From positions 57,680 through 121,679 of the forward strand of contig NZ_JAINZT010000001.1 in assembly GCF_020166515.1 (NCBI RefSeq): DNA of 64,000 nt, written 5' to 3'. The stretch's first letter is position 1. Each line of letters starts with the position of its first letter. The position numbers and the translations under genes were made by a program. The notes under the pieces are model-generated. The model searched no databases. It was given only the letters and a program-made list of their open reading frames with translations, and was not told the DNA's origin. Source of the DNA: Robertkochia flava. GTDB taxonomy: Bacteria; Bacteroidota; Bacteroidia; Flavobacteriales; Flavobacteriaceae. This document shows positions 35,273 through 44,806 of this stretch, one piece after another.

Positions 35273-35294
35273 CACCTCAACATATACAAAAAGA

Positions 35295-35323
35295 AAAACC
35301 TCCGGAACTCCGGAGGTTTTTTT
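35295..35323. terminator. Bidirectional intrinsic terminator between hemD and pckA
   Basis: CCTCCGGA/TCCGGAGG (35299-35306 with 35309-35316) is flanked by AAAAA on the left and TTTTTTT on the right. It sits between two converging genes. Confidence 0.85.
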
Positions 35324-35389
35324 ATCTAACTAACTGAAAAAATATAAGAGGGGACCTTCGCAGATCCCCATCGATTGGTTGGTTAATAG

Positions 35390-37000
35390 TTACACCAATG
35401 GGCCTCCGGCCTTAATCTCGTCATTGGCATAGTCTTCAAACTTTTTAAAGTTTGCCTTAAAGGCATTGGCCAGCTCATGAGCCTTGGCATAATACGCCTC
35501 ATCGTTATTCCATGTTTGTCGCGAACTCAATACTTCTGTTGGCACTCCGGGACAGGTTCTTGGCTGGGCCACCCCGAATACAGAGTGAATATGATAGTCT
35601 TCTTTAGTGATCTCCTTACCGAGCTCTCCATTCATCGCTGCGGTAATCATAGCCCTGGTATATTTTAGTTTCATTCGGCTGCCAACCCCGTAAGGACCAC
35701 CGGTCCACCCGGTATTGATAAGCCAAACATTAACTCCGGCCGCTCTCATCTTATCACTAAGCATTTCTGCGTATCGCGTTGGATGCAAAGGCATAAAGGG
35801 CGCTCCGAAACAGGCAGAAAAAGAAGGCACAGGCTCATCCACTCCAGCCTCTGTACCGGCTACTTTGGCGGTATATCCGCTGATAAAATGATAGGCTGCC
35901 TGACCAGGAGTCAGTTTTGAAATGGGAGGCAAAACACCAAAGGCATCTGCCGTCAGGAAAAATATATTCTTTGGATCCTTACCAATAGAAGGCTGCTGTA
36001 TATTATCGATATGATAAATCGGGTAACTCACCCTGGTATTCTGGGTGATGGAGGTGTCTGAAAAGTCCACATGACCTTCATCGTCCATGATCACATTCTC
36101 CAGAATGGCCCCTTTCTTTATCGCATTGAAAATCTCAGGCTCACTTTCTGCACTCAAGTTGATCACTTTAGCATAACACCCACCTTCAAAATTAAAGACG
36201 GTATTCTCACTGGTCCATCCGTGCTCGTCATCCCCTATGAGCTTTCGCTGAGGATCGGCAGAGAGCGTCGTTTTCCCTGTACCCGAAAGGCCAAAGAAGA
36301 TGGAAGTATCTCCCTTATCCCCTACATTGGCACTGCAGTGCATCGGCAGGGTATCCTTAAACACAGGAAGCTCGAAATTGAGCGCAGAGAAAATCCCTTT
36401 CTTAATTTCCCCGGTATACCCGGTACCTCCGATAAGAGCAACCTTACGTTTAAAGTTCAGTATCGCAAAGTTGTGCTGTCTCGTTCCGTCCACCTCAGGG
36501 TCTGCCATAAAACCCGGTGCATTGATCACGGTCCAGTCCGGTGCAAAATCCTTAAGGTCCTCCGCCTCCGGACGCAGGAACATGTTATAGGCAAACAGGT
36601 TACTCCAGGGATACTCATTTACCACCCTGATATTGGTCTTGTAATTCTCATCTGCGCAAGCATAACAATCTCTTACGTACAGCTCCTTTTTGTCCAGATA
36701 GGCTACCACCTTATCATAGAGCGCATCGAATTTTGCAGGTTCGAACGGGATATTGATATTCCCCCACCAAACCCGGTCTGCAGTGATCTCATCCTTTACA
36801 ATGAAGCGATCCTGGGGCGACCTACCGGTAAACTCCCCGGTATTAACAGCAAGGGCCCCCGAAGAGGCCTCTTTACCCATATTTTTCTCCAATGTGATCG
36901 CATGCAATTCTTCCGGATCCAACTGGTAATTCACTTTTGCATTTTCAATGCCGTATTCCTTCAATGAAATCTTTTTCGTTACTAAGGCCTTTTCACCCAT
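35390..37000 (-). CDS. pckA: Phosphoenolpyruvate carboxykinase (ATP)
   Basis: The 536-residue protein has FTGRSPQDRFIV near 53-64, the P-loop GLSGTGKTTLSADP near 243-256, and IGDDEHGW just after, the metal and nucleotide sites of ATP-type PEP carboxykinase. It converts oxaloacetate and ATP to PEP, CO2 and ADP, the entry to gluconeogenesis. The length is typical. It is a single gene with a well-formed promoter at 37034-37062. This fits an organism growing on amino acids. Confidence 0.97.
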   Translation of the reverse strand: MGEKALVTKKISLKEYGIENAKVNYQLDPEELHAITLEKNMGKEASSGALAVNTGEFTGRSPQDRFIVKDEITADRVWWGNINIPFEPAKFDALYDKVVAYLDKKELYVRDCYACADENYKTNIRVVNEYPWSNLFAYNMFLRPEAEDLKDFAPDWTVINAPGFMADPEVDGTRQHNFAILNFKRKVALIGGTGYTGEIKKGIFSALNFELPVFKDTLPMHCSANVGDKGDTSIFFGLSGTGKTTLSADPQRKLIGDDEHGWTSENTVFNFEGGCYAKVINLSAESEPEIFNAIKKGAILENVIMDDEGHVDFSDTSITQNTRVSYPIYHIDNIQQPSIGKDPKNIFFLTADAFGVLPPISKLTPGQAAYHFISGYTAKVAGTEAGVDEPVPSFSACFGAPFMPLHPTRYAEMLSDKMRAAGVNVWLINTGWTGGPYGVGSRMKLKYTRAMITAAMNGELGKEITKEDYHIHSVFGVAQPRTCPGVPTEVLSSRQTWNNDEAYYAKAHELANAFKANFKKFEDYANDEIKAGGPLV

Positions 37001-37033
37001 AGTACTATCAGTTTATTGGATTAATTTATGGCC

Positions 37034-37062
37034 CAAATGTAGTAAAATATACAGTACTACAA
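37034..37062 (-). promoter_or_regulatory. pckA: Promoter of pckA
   Basis: On the minus strand TTG (37060-37062), an 18-nt spacer and TACATTTG (37034-37041) match the Bacteroidota pattern TTG-N17-23-TAnnTTTG in full. The predicted start is about 25-30 nt before the pckA ATG. Confidence 0.75.
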
Positions 37063-37074
37063 CGTTTGCGAAAG

Positions 37075-37461
37075 CTATTTTTTCCAACTAAAAAAGTTAT
37101 AAATCAGTATCCCCCAGGCTATAATTAGCAGAGTTCCCCCGATAGGAGTGATAAATCCAATCTTCCTGAAGTCAAAAGAGGTCAAGTTATTGGTTGCCAG
37201 GAAGTAAACAGACCCCGAAAAAAGAATCACTCCGAACAGCACAAGATAAAATACACTTGTTTTAGCCAGATCGGTTAAATGAGGGAGATTGGCTACCCCG
37301 ATGAGCAACAAGGCATGGTACATCTGGTATTTCACCCCGGTCTCAAAAGTCTTTACCGCCTCGGCATCGATCAGGTTTTTTAAGGCATGAGCCCCGAAAG
37401 CTCCGAGGATTACAGCGAGTCCGCCTAAAACAGCCCCGGTTAAAAGCATCGTTCTGGTCAT
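37075..37461 (-). CDS. DUF423 small membrane protein
   Basis: The 128-residue protein has four hydrophobic segments and the DUF423 pattern: LAVILGAFGAHALK near 15-28, FETGVKYQMYHALLL near 39-53, GVILFSGSVYFLA near 77-89 and a C-terminal PIGGTLLIIAWGIL. Family members are small inner-membrane proteins (YgdD-like) of unknown role. It lies between pckA and the divergent saccharopine dehydrogenase gene, with no terminator visible before pckA. Confidence 0.9.
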   Translation of the reverse strand: MTRTMLLTGAVLGGLAVILGAFGAHALKNLIDAEAVKTFETGVKYQMYHALLLIGVANLPHLTDLAKTSVFYLVLFGVILFSGSVYFLATNNLTSFDFRKIGFITPIGGTLLIIAWGILIYNFFSWKK

Positions 37462-37479
37462 AATTGTTGATATTTAGAA

Positions 37480-37510
37480 TTGTTATAGACTTAACATTTT
37501 AATACATTCG
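37480..37510 (+). promoter_or_regulatory. Putative promoter of the saccharopine-dehydrogenase-family gene
   Basis: TTG at 37480-37482, a 20-nt spacer and TACATTCG at 37503-37510 (one mismatch from TAnnTTTG) lie 20 nt before the ATG. Confidence 0.4.
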
Positions 37511-37530
37511 TGTTAAATTAACCATTAGCC

Positions 37531-38901
37531 ATGAATAAAATTTTAATCTTCGGAGCTGGAAAATCCACCTCCTACCTCATACCCTACCTACTTGAAAAAA
37601 GCAGTGAAGCAGAGCTGCGCATCACCATCGCAGACCTGAACCTCAGTCAGGCAGAACGGGCATGCGACGGCCACACCAAATGCAGTGCCGTAAAATTAGA
37701 TATTTTTAATGAGGAAGACCGCTATAATGCCATTGCTGCCCACGACCTGATCATTTCGATGCTCCCCGCACGGCTACATATCAATATTGCAAGGGATTGC
37801 CTCACCTTAGGAAAGAACATGGTAACCGCTTCCTACGTGAGCAACGAAATGGAAGCCCTTCATAAGGATGTGCAATCCAAAGGCCTGCTCTTTCTCAACG
37901 AGATCGGAGTAGACCCGGGCATAGACCACATGAGCGCCATGCAGGTCATTGACGAGATCAGAGCAGAGGGCGGTAAGATGCTCATGTTCGAATCTTTTAC
38001 CGGAGGCCTTGTTGCCCCGGAAAGCGACAATAACCTCTGGAACTATAAATTCACCTGGAACCCTCGAAACGTAGTTGTTGCCGGCCAGGGAGGGGTCGCC
38101 AAATTTATCCAGGAGGGTAAGTATAAATACATCCCCTATCATAAATTGTTCCGGAGGACAGAATTCTTTGAGATCGAAGGATTCGGTCGCTTTGAAGGCT
38201 ACGCCAACAGAGACTCCCTGAAATACCGCGAGGCCTACGGCCTTCAGGATGCCCTAACCCTCTACAGGGGAACCATGAGAAGGGTAGGCTTTTCCAAGGC
38301 ATGGAACATGTTTGTACAACTGGGCATGACCGATGACAGTTTTGAACTCGAAGGATCGGAAGACATGACCTATCGGGAGTTTGTAAACGCTTTCCTGCCC
38401 TATTCCCCAACAGACACCATCGAGTTAAAGTTACGCCACTACCTGAAGATCGACCAGGACGATATTATGTGGGAGAAGCTCATGGATCTCGACCTGTTCA
38501 GCAAACACAAGAAGATCGGTATCGCAAACGCCACCCCGGCCCAGGCCCTGCAGAAGATCCTGGAAGAGCGATGGAGCCTGGATCCTGAGGATAAGGATAT
38601 GATCGTGATGTATCATAAATTCGGGTACGAACTCTATGGCGAAAAGAAACAACTGGACGCACATATGGTGGTCACCGGAAAGGACCAGCGGTATACCGCC
38701 ATGTCTAAAACGGTTGGCCTGCCCGTTGGAATGGCAGCGATAAACATACTCAAAGGGAATTTTGACCTTACCGGGGTTCGTATCCCGATCCACAAAGAGA
38801 TCTACGATCCGATTCTCAGGGAATTGAAAGAATACGGCATTCAGTTTACGGAAGTCAGAAAACCTTACCTGGGATACAATCCTGATAATGTGGCCGGATA
38901 A
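37531..38901 (+). CDS. Saccharopine dehydrogenase family protein
   Basis: The 456-residue protein opens with the Rossmann strand ILIFGAGKSTSYLIPYL (GAGxxxxxL), has SMLPARLHINIARDCL near 75-90 with the substrate-site His/Ala pattern, GVDPGIDHM near 126-134 and a large C-terminal saccharopine reductase domain. The likely role is conversion between saccharopine and 2-aminoadipate semialdehyde plus glutamate in lysine degradation, although only the family is certain. An Lrp-type regulator follows 84 nt downstream in the same direction, which supports an amino-acid role. Confidence 0.85.
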   Translation: MNKILIFGAGKSTSYLIPYLLEKSSEAELRITIADLNLSQAERACDGHTKCSAVKLDIFNEEDRYNAIAAHDLIISMLPARLHINIARDCLTLGKNMVTASYVSNEMEALHKDVQSKGLLFLNEIGVDPGIDHMSAMQVIDEIRAEGGKMLMFESFTGGLVAPESDNNLWNYKFTWNPRNVVVAGQGGVAKFIQEGKYKYIPYHKLFRRTEFFEIEGFGRFEGYANRDSLKYREAYGLQDALTLYRGTMRRVGFSKAWNMFVQLGMTDDSFELEGSEDMTYREFVNAFLPYSPTDTIELKLRHYLKIDQDDIMWEKLMDLDLFSKHKKIGIANATPAQALQKILEERWSLDPEDKDMIVMYHKFGYELYGEKKQLDAHMVVTGKDQRYTAMSKTVGLPVGMAAINILKGNFDLTGVRIPIHKEIYDPILRELKEYGIQFTEVRKPYLGYNPDNVAG

Positions 38902-38910
38902 ATTCAAAAA

Positions 38911-38926
38911 AGTATAAGCATATACT
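38911..38926. promoter_or_regulatory. Inverted repeat upstream of the Lrp-family gene
   Basis: AGTATA-AGCA-TATACT lies 60 nt before the Lrp-type gene. Lrp/AsnC regulators often bind AT-rich palindromes in their own promoters, so it is a candidate operator. Confidence 0.3.
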
Positions 38927-38985
38927 CCGGTTTAGGTTCCTGATTGATGTTTTATCCGTACTTTTAATTTAAATCCATAACCCTT

Positions 38986-39456
38986 ATGAAAGTTAAAGAA
39001 GAGCGGATAGAAATTGACGGTATTGATAAGGAGATCCTGAGAAACCTGATGGAAGATGCCCGAAAACCCATCCTGGAGATCGGTCGGAAACTCGGCATCT
39101 CAGGAGCGGCAATACACCAGAGACTCCGCAAGCTGGAAGCCTCAGGCCTGATCACCGGCTCCAAGTTTATGATCAATCCCAGGCTCCTTGGCTACACCAC
39201 CATGGCATTTATCGGGATCTACCTCGACAAGGCCATGCGCAACCCGGAGGCTGTAAAACAACTTAAGAAAATTCCCGAGGTACTGGAATGCCACTATACC
39301 ACGGGAAACTGGTCCATCCTGATCAAATTGTTATGCCGGGACAACGAACACCTTATGCAACTGCTTAATCAGCAGATACAGGCCATTGAGGGGGTAAGCA
39401 GAACAGAAACCTTTATATCATTAAACCAACAGATCGACAGACAGATCAGCCTATAA
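38986..39456 (+). CDS. Lrp/AsnC-family transcriptional regulator
   Basis: The 156-residue protein has the N-terminal helix-turn-helix (IDKEILRNLMEDARKPILEI near 12-31, SGAAIHQRLRKLEASGLITG near 39-58) and a C-terminal RAM/ligand-binding domain with LECHYTTGNWSILIKLLCRD near 101-120. Such proteins bind amino acids and form octamers. By location it may regulate the saccharopine dehydrogenase gene or the alanine dehydrogenase nearby; neither is proven. A bidirectional terminator follows directly. Confidence 0.9.
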   Translation: MKVKEERIEIDGIDKEILRNLMEDARKPILEIGRKLGISGAAIHQRLRKLEASGLITGSKFMINPRLLGYTTMAFIGIYLDKAMRNPEAVKQLKKIPEVLECHYTTGNWSILIKLLCRDNEHLMQLLNQQIQAIEGVSRTETFISLNQQIDRQISL

Positions 39457-39480
39457 AAAAAGCCCGGTAAACCCGGGCTT
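39457..39480. terminator. Bidirectional terminator between Lrp-family and zinc-peptidase genes
   Basis: AGCCCGG/CCGGGCT (stem in 39461-39479) has seven As on the left, which become the U-tract for the minus-strand peptidase transcript, and a weaker T-rich stretch on the right. Confidence 0.75.
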
Positions 39481-39507
39481 CACTTTTATATCGTGTTTTT
39501 TTGATTT

Positions 39508-40194
39508 CTAGTCTCTTCCGCCAAAAACCTGCAGTCCAAAATAAAGCAGGGTGGCCAGGGAACCTACGGCAGCTACCACATAGGTACGTGCTGCCCATTT
39601 AAGGGAGTCTTCCGCCCCCTTTAATTCGCCCTGGGTGATCACATTTCTGTTTTTCAACCAGGCCAGAGCCCTGTTACTGGCGTCGTATTCCACCGGCAGG
39701 GTAATAAAACTAAATAGTGTTCCCATAGCGAACATCGCCAGGCCGATCACGGCAATGGTATATCCAAAGCCGGTTGATGCCGCCAGCACCAATCCGCCAA
39801 AGATCACCCAAACCGACATTCCGGAGGCCACACTCACCACAGGCACCAGTTTTGACCGCATTTGCAACCATTCATAACCTTTGGCGTGTTGCACGGCATG
39901 CCCGCACTCGTGGGCAGCCACTGCGGCAGCCGCGGCGTTTCTCTGATTGTACACCCCTTCACTGAGGTTTACCGTTTTCTTCGCCGGATTGTAATGGTCA
40001 GTAAGCATCCCGGGGGTTGAGATCACCTGAACATCGGTAATCCCATGATCATGAAGCATCTTACGTGCTATTTCGGCCCCGCTCATCCCGTTTTGAAGGT
40101 GTACCTTGGAATAATGGCGAAATTTATTTTTCAGGGTAGAACTCACTATCATACTCACCAGAGAGATCAGCCCTATCAATATCCAATATGTCAT
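39508..40194 (-). CDS. YugP-like membrane zinc metallopeptidase
   Basis: The 228-residue protein has an N-terminal membrane helix, then a zinc motif HECGH (residues about 91-95, in AAAAVAAHECGHAVQHAKGY, HExxH type), two strongly hydrophobic helices near 115-160 and a final membrane helix. This is the pattern of the YugP/Zn-peptidase-2 family of inner-membrane peptidases. Substrates are unknown. It is a single gene ending at the terminator at 39457-39480. Confidence 0.88.
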   Translation of the reverse strand: MTYWILIGLISLVSMIVSSTLKNKFRHYSKVHLQNGMSGAEIARKMLHDHGITDVQVISTPGMLTDHYNPAKKTVNLSEGVYNQRNAAAAAVAAHECGHAVQHAKGYEWLQMRSKLVPVVSVASGMSVWVIFGGLVLAASTGFGYTIAVIGLAMFAMGTLFSFITLPVEYDASNRALAWLKNRNVITQGELKGAEDSLKWAARTYVVAAVGSLATLLYFGLQVFGGRD

Positions 40195-40281
40195 AATCTG
40201 TAATTTTTATCTGTAAAATTACCACTACAACAGCAAATATCCAGCCAAATTAACACAAAAGGTCGCTTTGACAGTTTTTGG

Positions 40282-41382
40282 TTATGCCAGGGCGCCATTC
40301 CAGCCAAAAGCCTGACCAATGCCCTCATAGGTGAGCTGACCGTTTACAATATTCAATCCTTTTGACAGGCCGGGATCGGAAGCACAGGCGGCCTCCCAGC
40401 CCCTGTTGGCAAGCTTCAAAACGTAGGGAAGGGTTACATTGGTAAGGGCCACGGTAGAAGTATAAGGCACAGCTCCCGGCATATTAGCCACACAGTAATG
40501 CACCACGTCATCAATAATAAAGGTAGGATCTTCATGAGTCGTAGGCCGTGAAGTCTCTACGCACCCCCCCTGGTCTACGGCCACATCCACGATTACCGTC
40601 CCGGCATGCATTTCCTTTAACATGTCGCGGGTAATCAGATTTGGCGCCTTACCCCCGCGGATCAATACCCCTCCCACGATCAGGTCGTGGGATTTAATAT
40701 GTTTTCTGATATTGTATTCACTGGAGAATTCGGTCACCACGTGAGGTGGCATAATGTCATTCACATACCGTAATCTTTTCATATTTACATCCAGAATGGT
40801 TACGTGAGCGCCCAATCCGGCCGCCATTTTTGCAGCCTGAATTCCAACCACTCCGGCCCCCAGCACCAGCACCTTGCCCGGTGCCACTCCGGGAACACCG
40901 CCTAACAGCACCCCCCGGCCCTTAATGGGTTTTTCAAGATACTTGGCACCTTGCTGAATGGCCATACGTCCGGCCACTTCCGACATGGGGGTAAGCAAAG
41001 GCAAACTACCCTCCTCATCTTCCACGGTTTCATACGCAATACAAACTGCCCCGCTATCGAGCATCGCCCGGGTGAGCACCTCACTGGAAGCAAAGTGAAA
41101 ATAGGTGAAAACCACCTGGTCTTTCTGAACCAACCCGTATTCTGCAGCAATAGGCTCCTTTACCTTTACGATCATATTCGCCTTGTGGTACACATCCTCA
41201 ATAGTGGGCTCCAGGCTGGCTACGGCCTTCAGGTAATCCTTATCCGAAAATCCACTGCCCAGACCTGCAGATTCCTGAACCAGGACCTGGTGTCCGTTCT
41301 TAACGAGTTCGTAAACCCCTGCAGGAGTCATCCCGACACGGCTTTCATTGGTTTTAATTTCCTTAGGTACTCCAATAATCAT
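40282..41382 (-). CDS. ald: Alanine dehydrogenase
   Basis: The 366-residue protein starts MIIGVPKEIKTNESRVGMTP, as alanine dehydrogenases do. Lys in MIVKVKEP near 72-76 and the cofactor loop VLGAGVVGIQAAKMAAGLGA near 172-191 are as expected, and the late GAVPYTSTVALTNVTLPY is characteristic. It interconverts L-alanine and pyruvate plus ammonia with NAD. The length is close to the family norm. It is upstream of no other gene; a terminator of the leuS-SemiSWEET unit lies behind its start. Confidence 0.95.
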   Translation of the reverse strand: MIIGVPKEIKTNESRVGMTPAGVYELVKNGHQVLVQESAGLGSGFSDKDYLKAVASLEPTIEDVYHKANMIVKVKEPIAAEYGLVQKDQVVFTYFHFASSEVLTRAMLDSGAVCIAYETVEDEEGSLPLLTPMSEVAGRMAIQQGAKYLEKPIKGRGVLLGGVPGVAPGKVLVLGAGVVGIQAAKMAAGLGAHVTILDVNMKRLRYVNDIMPPHVVTEFSSEYNIRKHIKSHDLIVGGVLIRGGKAPNLITRDMLKEMHAGTVIVDVAVDQGGCVETSRPTTHEDPTFIIDDVVHYCVANMPGAVPYTSTVALTNVTLPYVLKLANRGWEAACASDPGLSKGLNIVNGQLTYEGIGQAFGWNGALA

Positions 41383-41479
41383 GGTGGCTGCATTTAAAAG
41401 GTTTTATTAAAGATGCCCCATTCCGTAAAAAGAAAAAATAAAACTCGACCAAACGATAAAAAATTATCATTTTAAAAGA

Positions 41480-41507
41480 AAAGACCCCTTAAAAATAAGG
41501 GGTCTTT
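41480..41507 (-). terminator. Intrinsic terminator after leuS-SemiSWEET
   Basis: A perfect stem AAAGACCCCTT/AAGGGGTCTTT (41480-41490 with 41497-41507) lies 4 nt after the SemiSWEET stop on the minus strand, followed by a T-rich run. Confidence 0.85.
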
Positions 41508-41510
41508 ATT

Positions 41511-41777
41511 CTATTTTGATCTGTATTTTAATTTTAACCCTAAAATTATTGCCACTAGAACCGCTGTAACCAAATTTGCGAGGGTAACGGCCAGGCTTTC
41601 TATGAGCAGGCCATAGATCAGCCAGAAGATTACCCCGGTAAAGAAGATGAGGTACATGGACAGGGATATATCATCCACTTTTCTCGTTTTCCAGATCCGC
41701 CAGCATTGAGGCACAAAAGATACGGTGGTCAGGCAAGCTGCCACAAGCCCCAGGCCTTCGATCAGATTAAGTTCCAT
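41511..41777 (-). CDS. SemiSWEET-type transporter
   Basis: The 88-residue protein consists of three membrane helices with the PQ motif VPQCWRIWKTRKVDDISL near 22-39, the hallmark of SemiSWEET/PQ-loop proteins that work as dimers. They move mono- or disaccharides down their gradient; the sugar is unknown here. Its ATG follows the leuS TAG with no gap (TAGATG), so it depends on leuS translation. Confidence 0.9.
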   Translation of the reverse strand: MELNLIEGLGLVAACLTTVSFVPQCWRIWKTRKVDDISLSMYLIFFTGVIFWLIYGLLIESLAVTLANLVTAVLVAIILGLKLKYRSK

Positions 41778-44591
41778 CTATCCCACAATATTTACAATTT
41801 TACCGGGCACTACGATAACCTTCTTAGGGGTGCGACCCTCCAGCTGTTTTTGCGTCCGGTCATCGGCAAGCACCGCTTTTTCGATCTCCTCCCTGCTTAG
41901 GTCCAGGGAAAGTTCAAGCGTAAAACGCATCTTCCCGTTAAAGGAAACCGGATACTCCTTGGTACTTTCCACGAGGTATTTCTCTTCGAATACAGGGAAA
42001 GGCGCATATGCCACAGAACTTTCATGCCCAAGTAAACCCCATAACTCTTCCGCAATATGGGGAGCATAAGGCGCAATTAAAACGACCAGTGGCTCCAGAA
42101 CTTCCCTGCTGTGACATTTCTGAGCACTGAGCTCATTAACACAGATCATAAAGGTAGAAACCGAGGTGTTGAACGAGAAATTCTCAATATCCTCCTCAAC
42201 CTTTTTGATGGTCTTATGCAGGGATTTCAGGTTATCTGCGGTGGCTTTATCGTGGGTCACGCATAAGCCGTCCTGTGCCACATAGAGTTTCCAAAGCTTC
42301 TTAAGGAAATTGTGCACCCCGGTAATCCCGGCGGTGTTCCAGGGTTTGGCCTGCTCCAGGGGTCCGAGGAACATTTCATACATTCTCAGGGTATCAGCAC
42401 CGTATTCCCTGCAGATATCATCCGGGCTCACCACATTATACTTTGACTTTGACATCTTCTCCACTTCCCGGCCTACAATATACCTGCCATCTTCCAATTC
42501 AAATTCGGCCTCTGCAAATTCCGGCCTCCAGCTCCGGAAAGCTTCCATATCGAGCTCATCAGAAGCATTTACCATACTCACATCGGCGTGAATAGGCTGA
42601 ACCGCCCTTTCGCCAACCAGGTTTTTAGACACAAAAACATTACTGTTCTCGAGCCTGTACACAAAGGCACTGGTACCCAGTATCATTCCCTGATTGATAA
42701 GTTTTCTGGCGTATTCCTGCACCGGAACCAGTCCGAAGTCAAACAGGAACTTTTGCCAAAAGCGGCTGTATAACAGGTGCCCGGTGGCATGCTCGCTACC
42801 CCCGATATAAAGATCGACGTCCTGCCAGTAATTCAGGGCGTCCTGGGCGGCAAAATCCGCCGTATTTCCGGCATCCATATAGCGGTTAAAATACCAGGAA
42901 CTCCCTGCCCATCCGGGCATGGTGTTCAGTTCCAGCGGGAAAATCGTTTTATGGTCTGTCTTCGCCTTATCCACCACTGTATGGTTTACAGTATCCCAGG
43001 CCCAACGGGTGGCATTGCCCAGTGGTGGCTCCCCGGTTTCAGTAGGAAGGTACTTTTCCACTTCGGGAAGTTCCACAGGCAGGTGTGCCGCATCAATCAT
43101 CTTTGGCAAGCCGTTCACATAATAGACCGGGAAAGGCTCTCCCCAATAGCGTTGTCTTGAGAACACCGCATCCCTAAGGCGATAATTGATCTTCCCTTGC
43201 CCTTGTCCGATCTTCTCGAGCTCGGCGATCACCTTAGCACTGGCCTCCTTATATCCCATCCCGGAAATAAAACCTGAATTGGCGATAACGGTATGCTCCT
43301 TATCGGCAAAAGCCTCTTCAGAGGTGTCCACCCCTTCGAAAATATTTGGCACAGGCAATCCGAAATGCCCGGCAAAATCGTGGTCCCGCTGATCTCCGCA
43401 AGGCACCGCCATAACAGCACCTGTACCGTAACCGGCCAGTACATAGTCTCCGATCCATACCGGGATTTCCTCTCCGGTAAATGGATGCAGCACATAGGCC
43501 CCGGTAAAGACCCCGGTAATATTTTTAACATCAGCCATTCGCTCGCGCTCACTGCGTCTGGAAGTAGCCTCAATATAAGCTTCCACCTCAGCCTTCTGAG
43601 CTTCTGTAGTAATCTTTTTTACCAACTCGTGTTCGGGGGCCAGGGTCATGAATGATACCCCGAAGATGGTATCAGGCCGGGTGGTAAAAACAGAGATCTC
43701 CTCCTCGTGTCCTTTAAGTTTGAAACTTACCTGTGCCCCTACCGATTTCCCGATCCAGTTACGCTGAATATCCTTTAAAGGCTCCGGCCAGTCCAGCTCA
43801 TCGAGTCCCTGCAGCAATCTTTCTGCAAAAGCAGAAATACGCATACTCCATTGGGTCATTTTTTTACGTACCACAGGATGGCCACCTCTTTCAGACACTC
43901 CGTTTACGATCTCATCATTGGCGAGAACCGTACCCAGGGCAGGACACCAGTTCACTTCGGTATCTGCAAGATAGGTCAGGCGATAGTGAAGCAACATCCG
44001 CTCCTTATCGTCCTCAGACATCTCCTTCCAGGCTTGGGCACCGAATGCCGGAGTATCATCATCACATGCTGCATTGAGCGTCTGATTTCCTTCCTTTTCA
44101 AAAATTGCGACCAGCTCCACGATAGGCCGGCTTTTTTCGGCATCGTGATCGTACCAGGCATTAAAGAGCTGAATAAAGATCCACTGGGTCCATTTATAAA
44201 AGGAAGGGTCTGAGGTTCGCACCTCCCGACTCCAGTCAAAGGAAAACCCGATCTTATCCAGTTGCTCCCTGTACCTGCTGATATTCGCCTCTGTAGTCAC
44301 AGCGGGATGCTGACCGGTCTGGATGGCGTATTGTTCGGCAGGCAATCCGAAACTGTCGTAGCCCATAGGGTGCAACACATTGTACCCTTTATGCCGTTTA
44401 TAACGCGCATAAATATCTGACGCTATATACCCAAGGGGATGACCCACATGCAAACCTGCTCCGGAGGGATAAGGAAACATATCCAAAGCATAAAACTTAG
44501 GTTTTTCCGACAGGTTTTCTGCCTTGAATGTTTGATTCTCTGCCCAATACTTTTGCCATTTGGCCTCGATCTCGTTGAAATTGTATTTCAT
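41778..44591 (-). CDS. leuS: Leucyl-tRNA synthetase
   Basis: The 937-residue class Ia synthetase has the HIGH motif as HVGH (in PYPSGAGLHVGHPLGYIASD near 40-59), a CP1 editing domain with TTRPDTIFGVSFM and GTGAVMAVPCGD, and the KMSKS motif in VEKMSKSKYNVV. It charges tRNA-Leu and hydrolyses mischarged products. I start at ATG 44591 (MKYNFNEIEAKW), not at the in-frame codon 36 nt upstream. A -7 box lies about 60 nt before. SemiSWEET follows without a gap. Confidence 0.96.
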   Translation of the reverse strand: MKYNFNEIEAKWQKYWAENQTFKAENLSEKPKFYALDMFPYPSGAGLHVGHPLGYIASDIYARYKRHKGYNVLHPMGYDSFGLPAEQYAIQTGQHPAVTTEANISRYREQLDKIGFSFDWSREVRTSDPSFYKWTQWIFIQLFNAWYDHDAEKSRPIVELVAIFEKEGNQTLNAACDDDTPAFGAQAWKEMSEDDKERMLLHYRLTYLADTEVNWCPALGTVLANDEIVNGVSERGGHPVVRKKMTQWSMRISAFAERLLQGLDELDWPEPLKDIQRNWIGKSVGAQVSFKLKGHEEEISVFTTRPDTIFGVSFMTLAPEHELVKKITTEAQKAEVEAYIEATSRRSERERMADVKNITGVFTGAYVLHPFTGEEIPVWIGDYVLAGYGTGAVMAVPCGDQRDHDFAGHFGLPVPNIFEGVDTSEEAFADKEHTVIANSGFISGMGYKEASAKVIAELEKIGQGQGKINYRLRDAVFSRQRYWGEPFPVYYVNGLPKMIDAAHLPVELPEVEKYLPTETGEPPLGNATRWAWDTVNHTVVDKAKTDHKTIFPLELNTMPGWAGSSWYFNRYMDAGNTADFAAQDALNYWQDVDLYIGGSEHATGHLLYSRFWQKFLFDFGLVPVQEYARKLINQGMILGTSAFVYRLENSNVFVSKNLVGERAVQPIHADVSMVNASDELDMEAFRSWRPEFAEAEFELEDGRYIVGREVEKMSKSKYNVVSPDDICREYGADTLRMYEMFLGPLEQAKPWNTAGITGVHNFLKKLWKLYVAQDGLCVTHDKATADNLKSLHKTIKKVEEDIENFSFNTSVSTFMICVNELSAQKCHSREVLEPLVVLIAPYAPHIAEELWGLLGHESSVAYAPFPVFEEKYLVESTKEYPVSFNGKMRFTLELSLDLSREEIEKAVLADDRTQKQLEGRTPKKVIVVPGKIVNIVG

Positions 44592-44653
44592 TACTGTGCT
44601 TACTATTTCTGTTGCAGGATAGTACACCCGCCTTCATTCTTTAAACTAAGGGG

Positions 44654-44661
44654 CAAAAATA
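44654..44661 (-). promoter_or_regulatory. Putative -7 box of leuS
   Basis: TATTTTTG on the minus strand fits TAnnTTTG, 62 nt before the leuS ATG. A matching -33 TTG at proper spacing is not clear. Confidence 0.4.
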
Positions 44662-44734
44662 CGGTTATTGAAGCAAAGGTGAAAGTAAAATACCGCTTGT
44701 AAGAAGCGCAGGAAGGTGTAGTAGGGAAAAGCCA

Positions 44735-44782
44735 TAAAAAAACCCTTCCGGCCGTTGTCTTTAAAAACAAATACCGGAAGGG
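44735..44782 (-). terminator. Intrinsic terminator after the GMC oxidoreductase operon
   Basis: CCCTTCCGG/CCGGAAGGG (44743-44751 with 44774-44782), with an inner TTGT/ACAA pairing in the loop, is followed on the minus strand by seven Ts. It lies 24 nt after the small-subunit stop. Confidence 0.8.
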
Positions 44783-44806
44783 ATTGCACACTTTTATTCA
44801 GTAAAA

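Noticed and set aside
36071..36967. Long plus-strand frame of 298 codons opposite pckA
   Set aside because: It is a shadow of the highly conserved pckA gene and has no recognisable domain.
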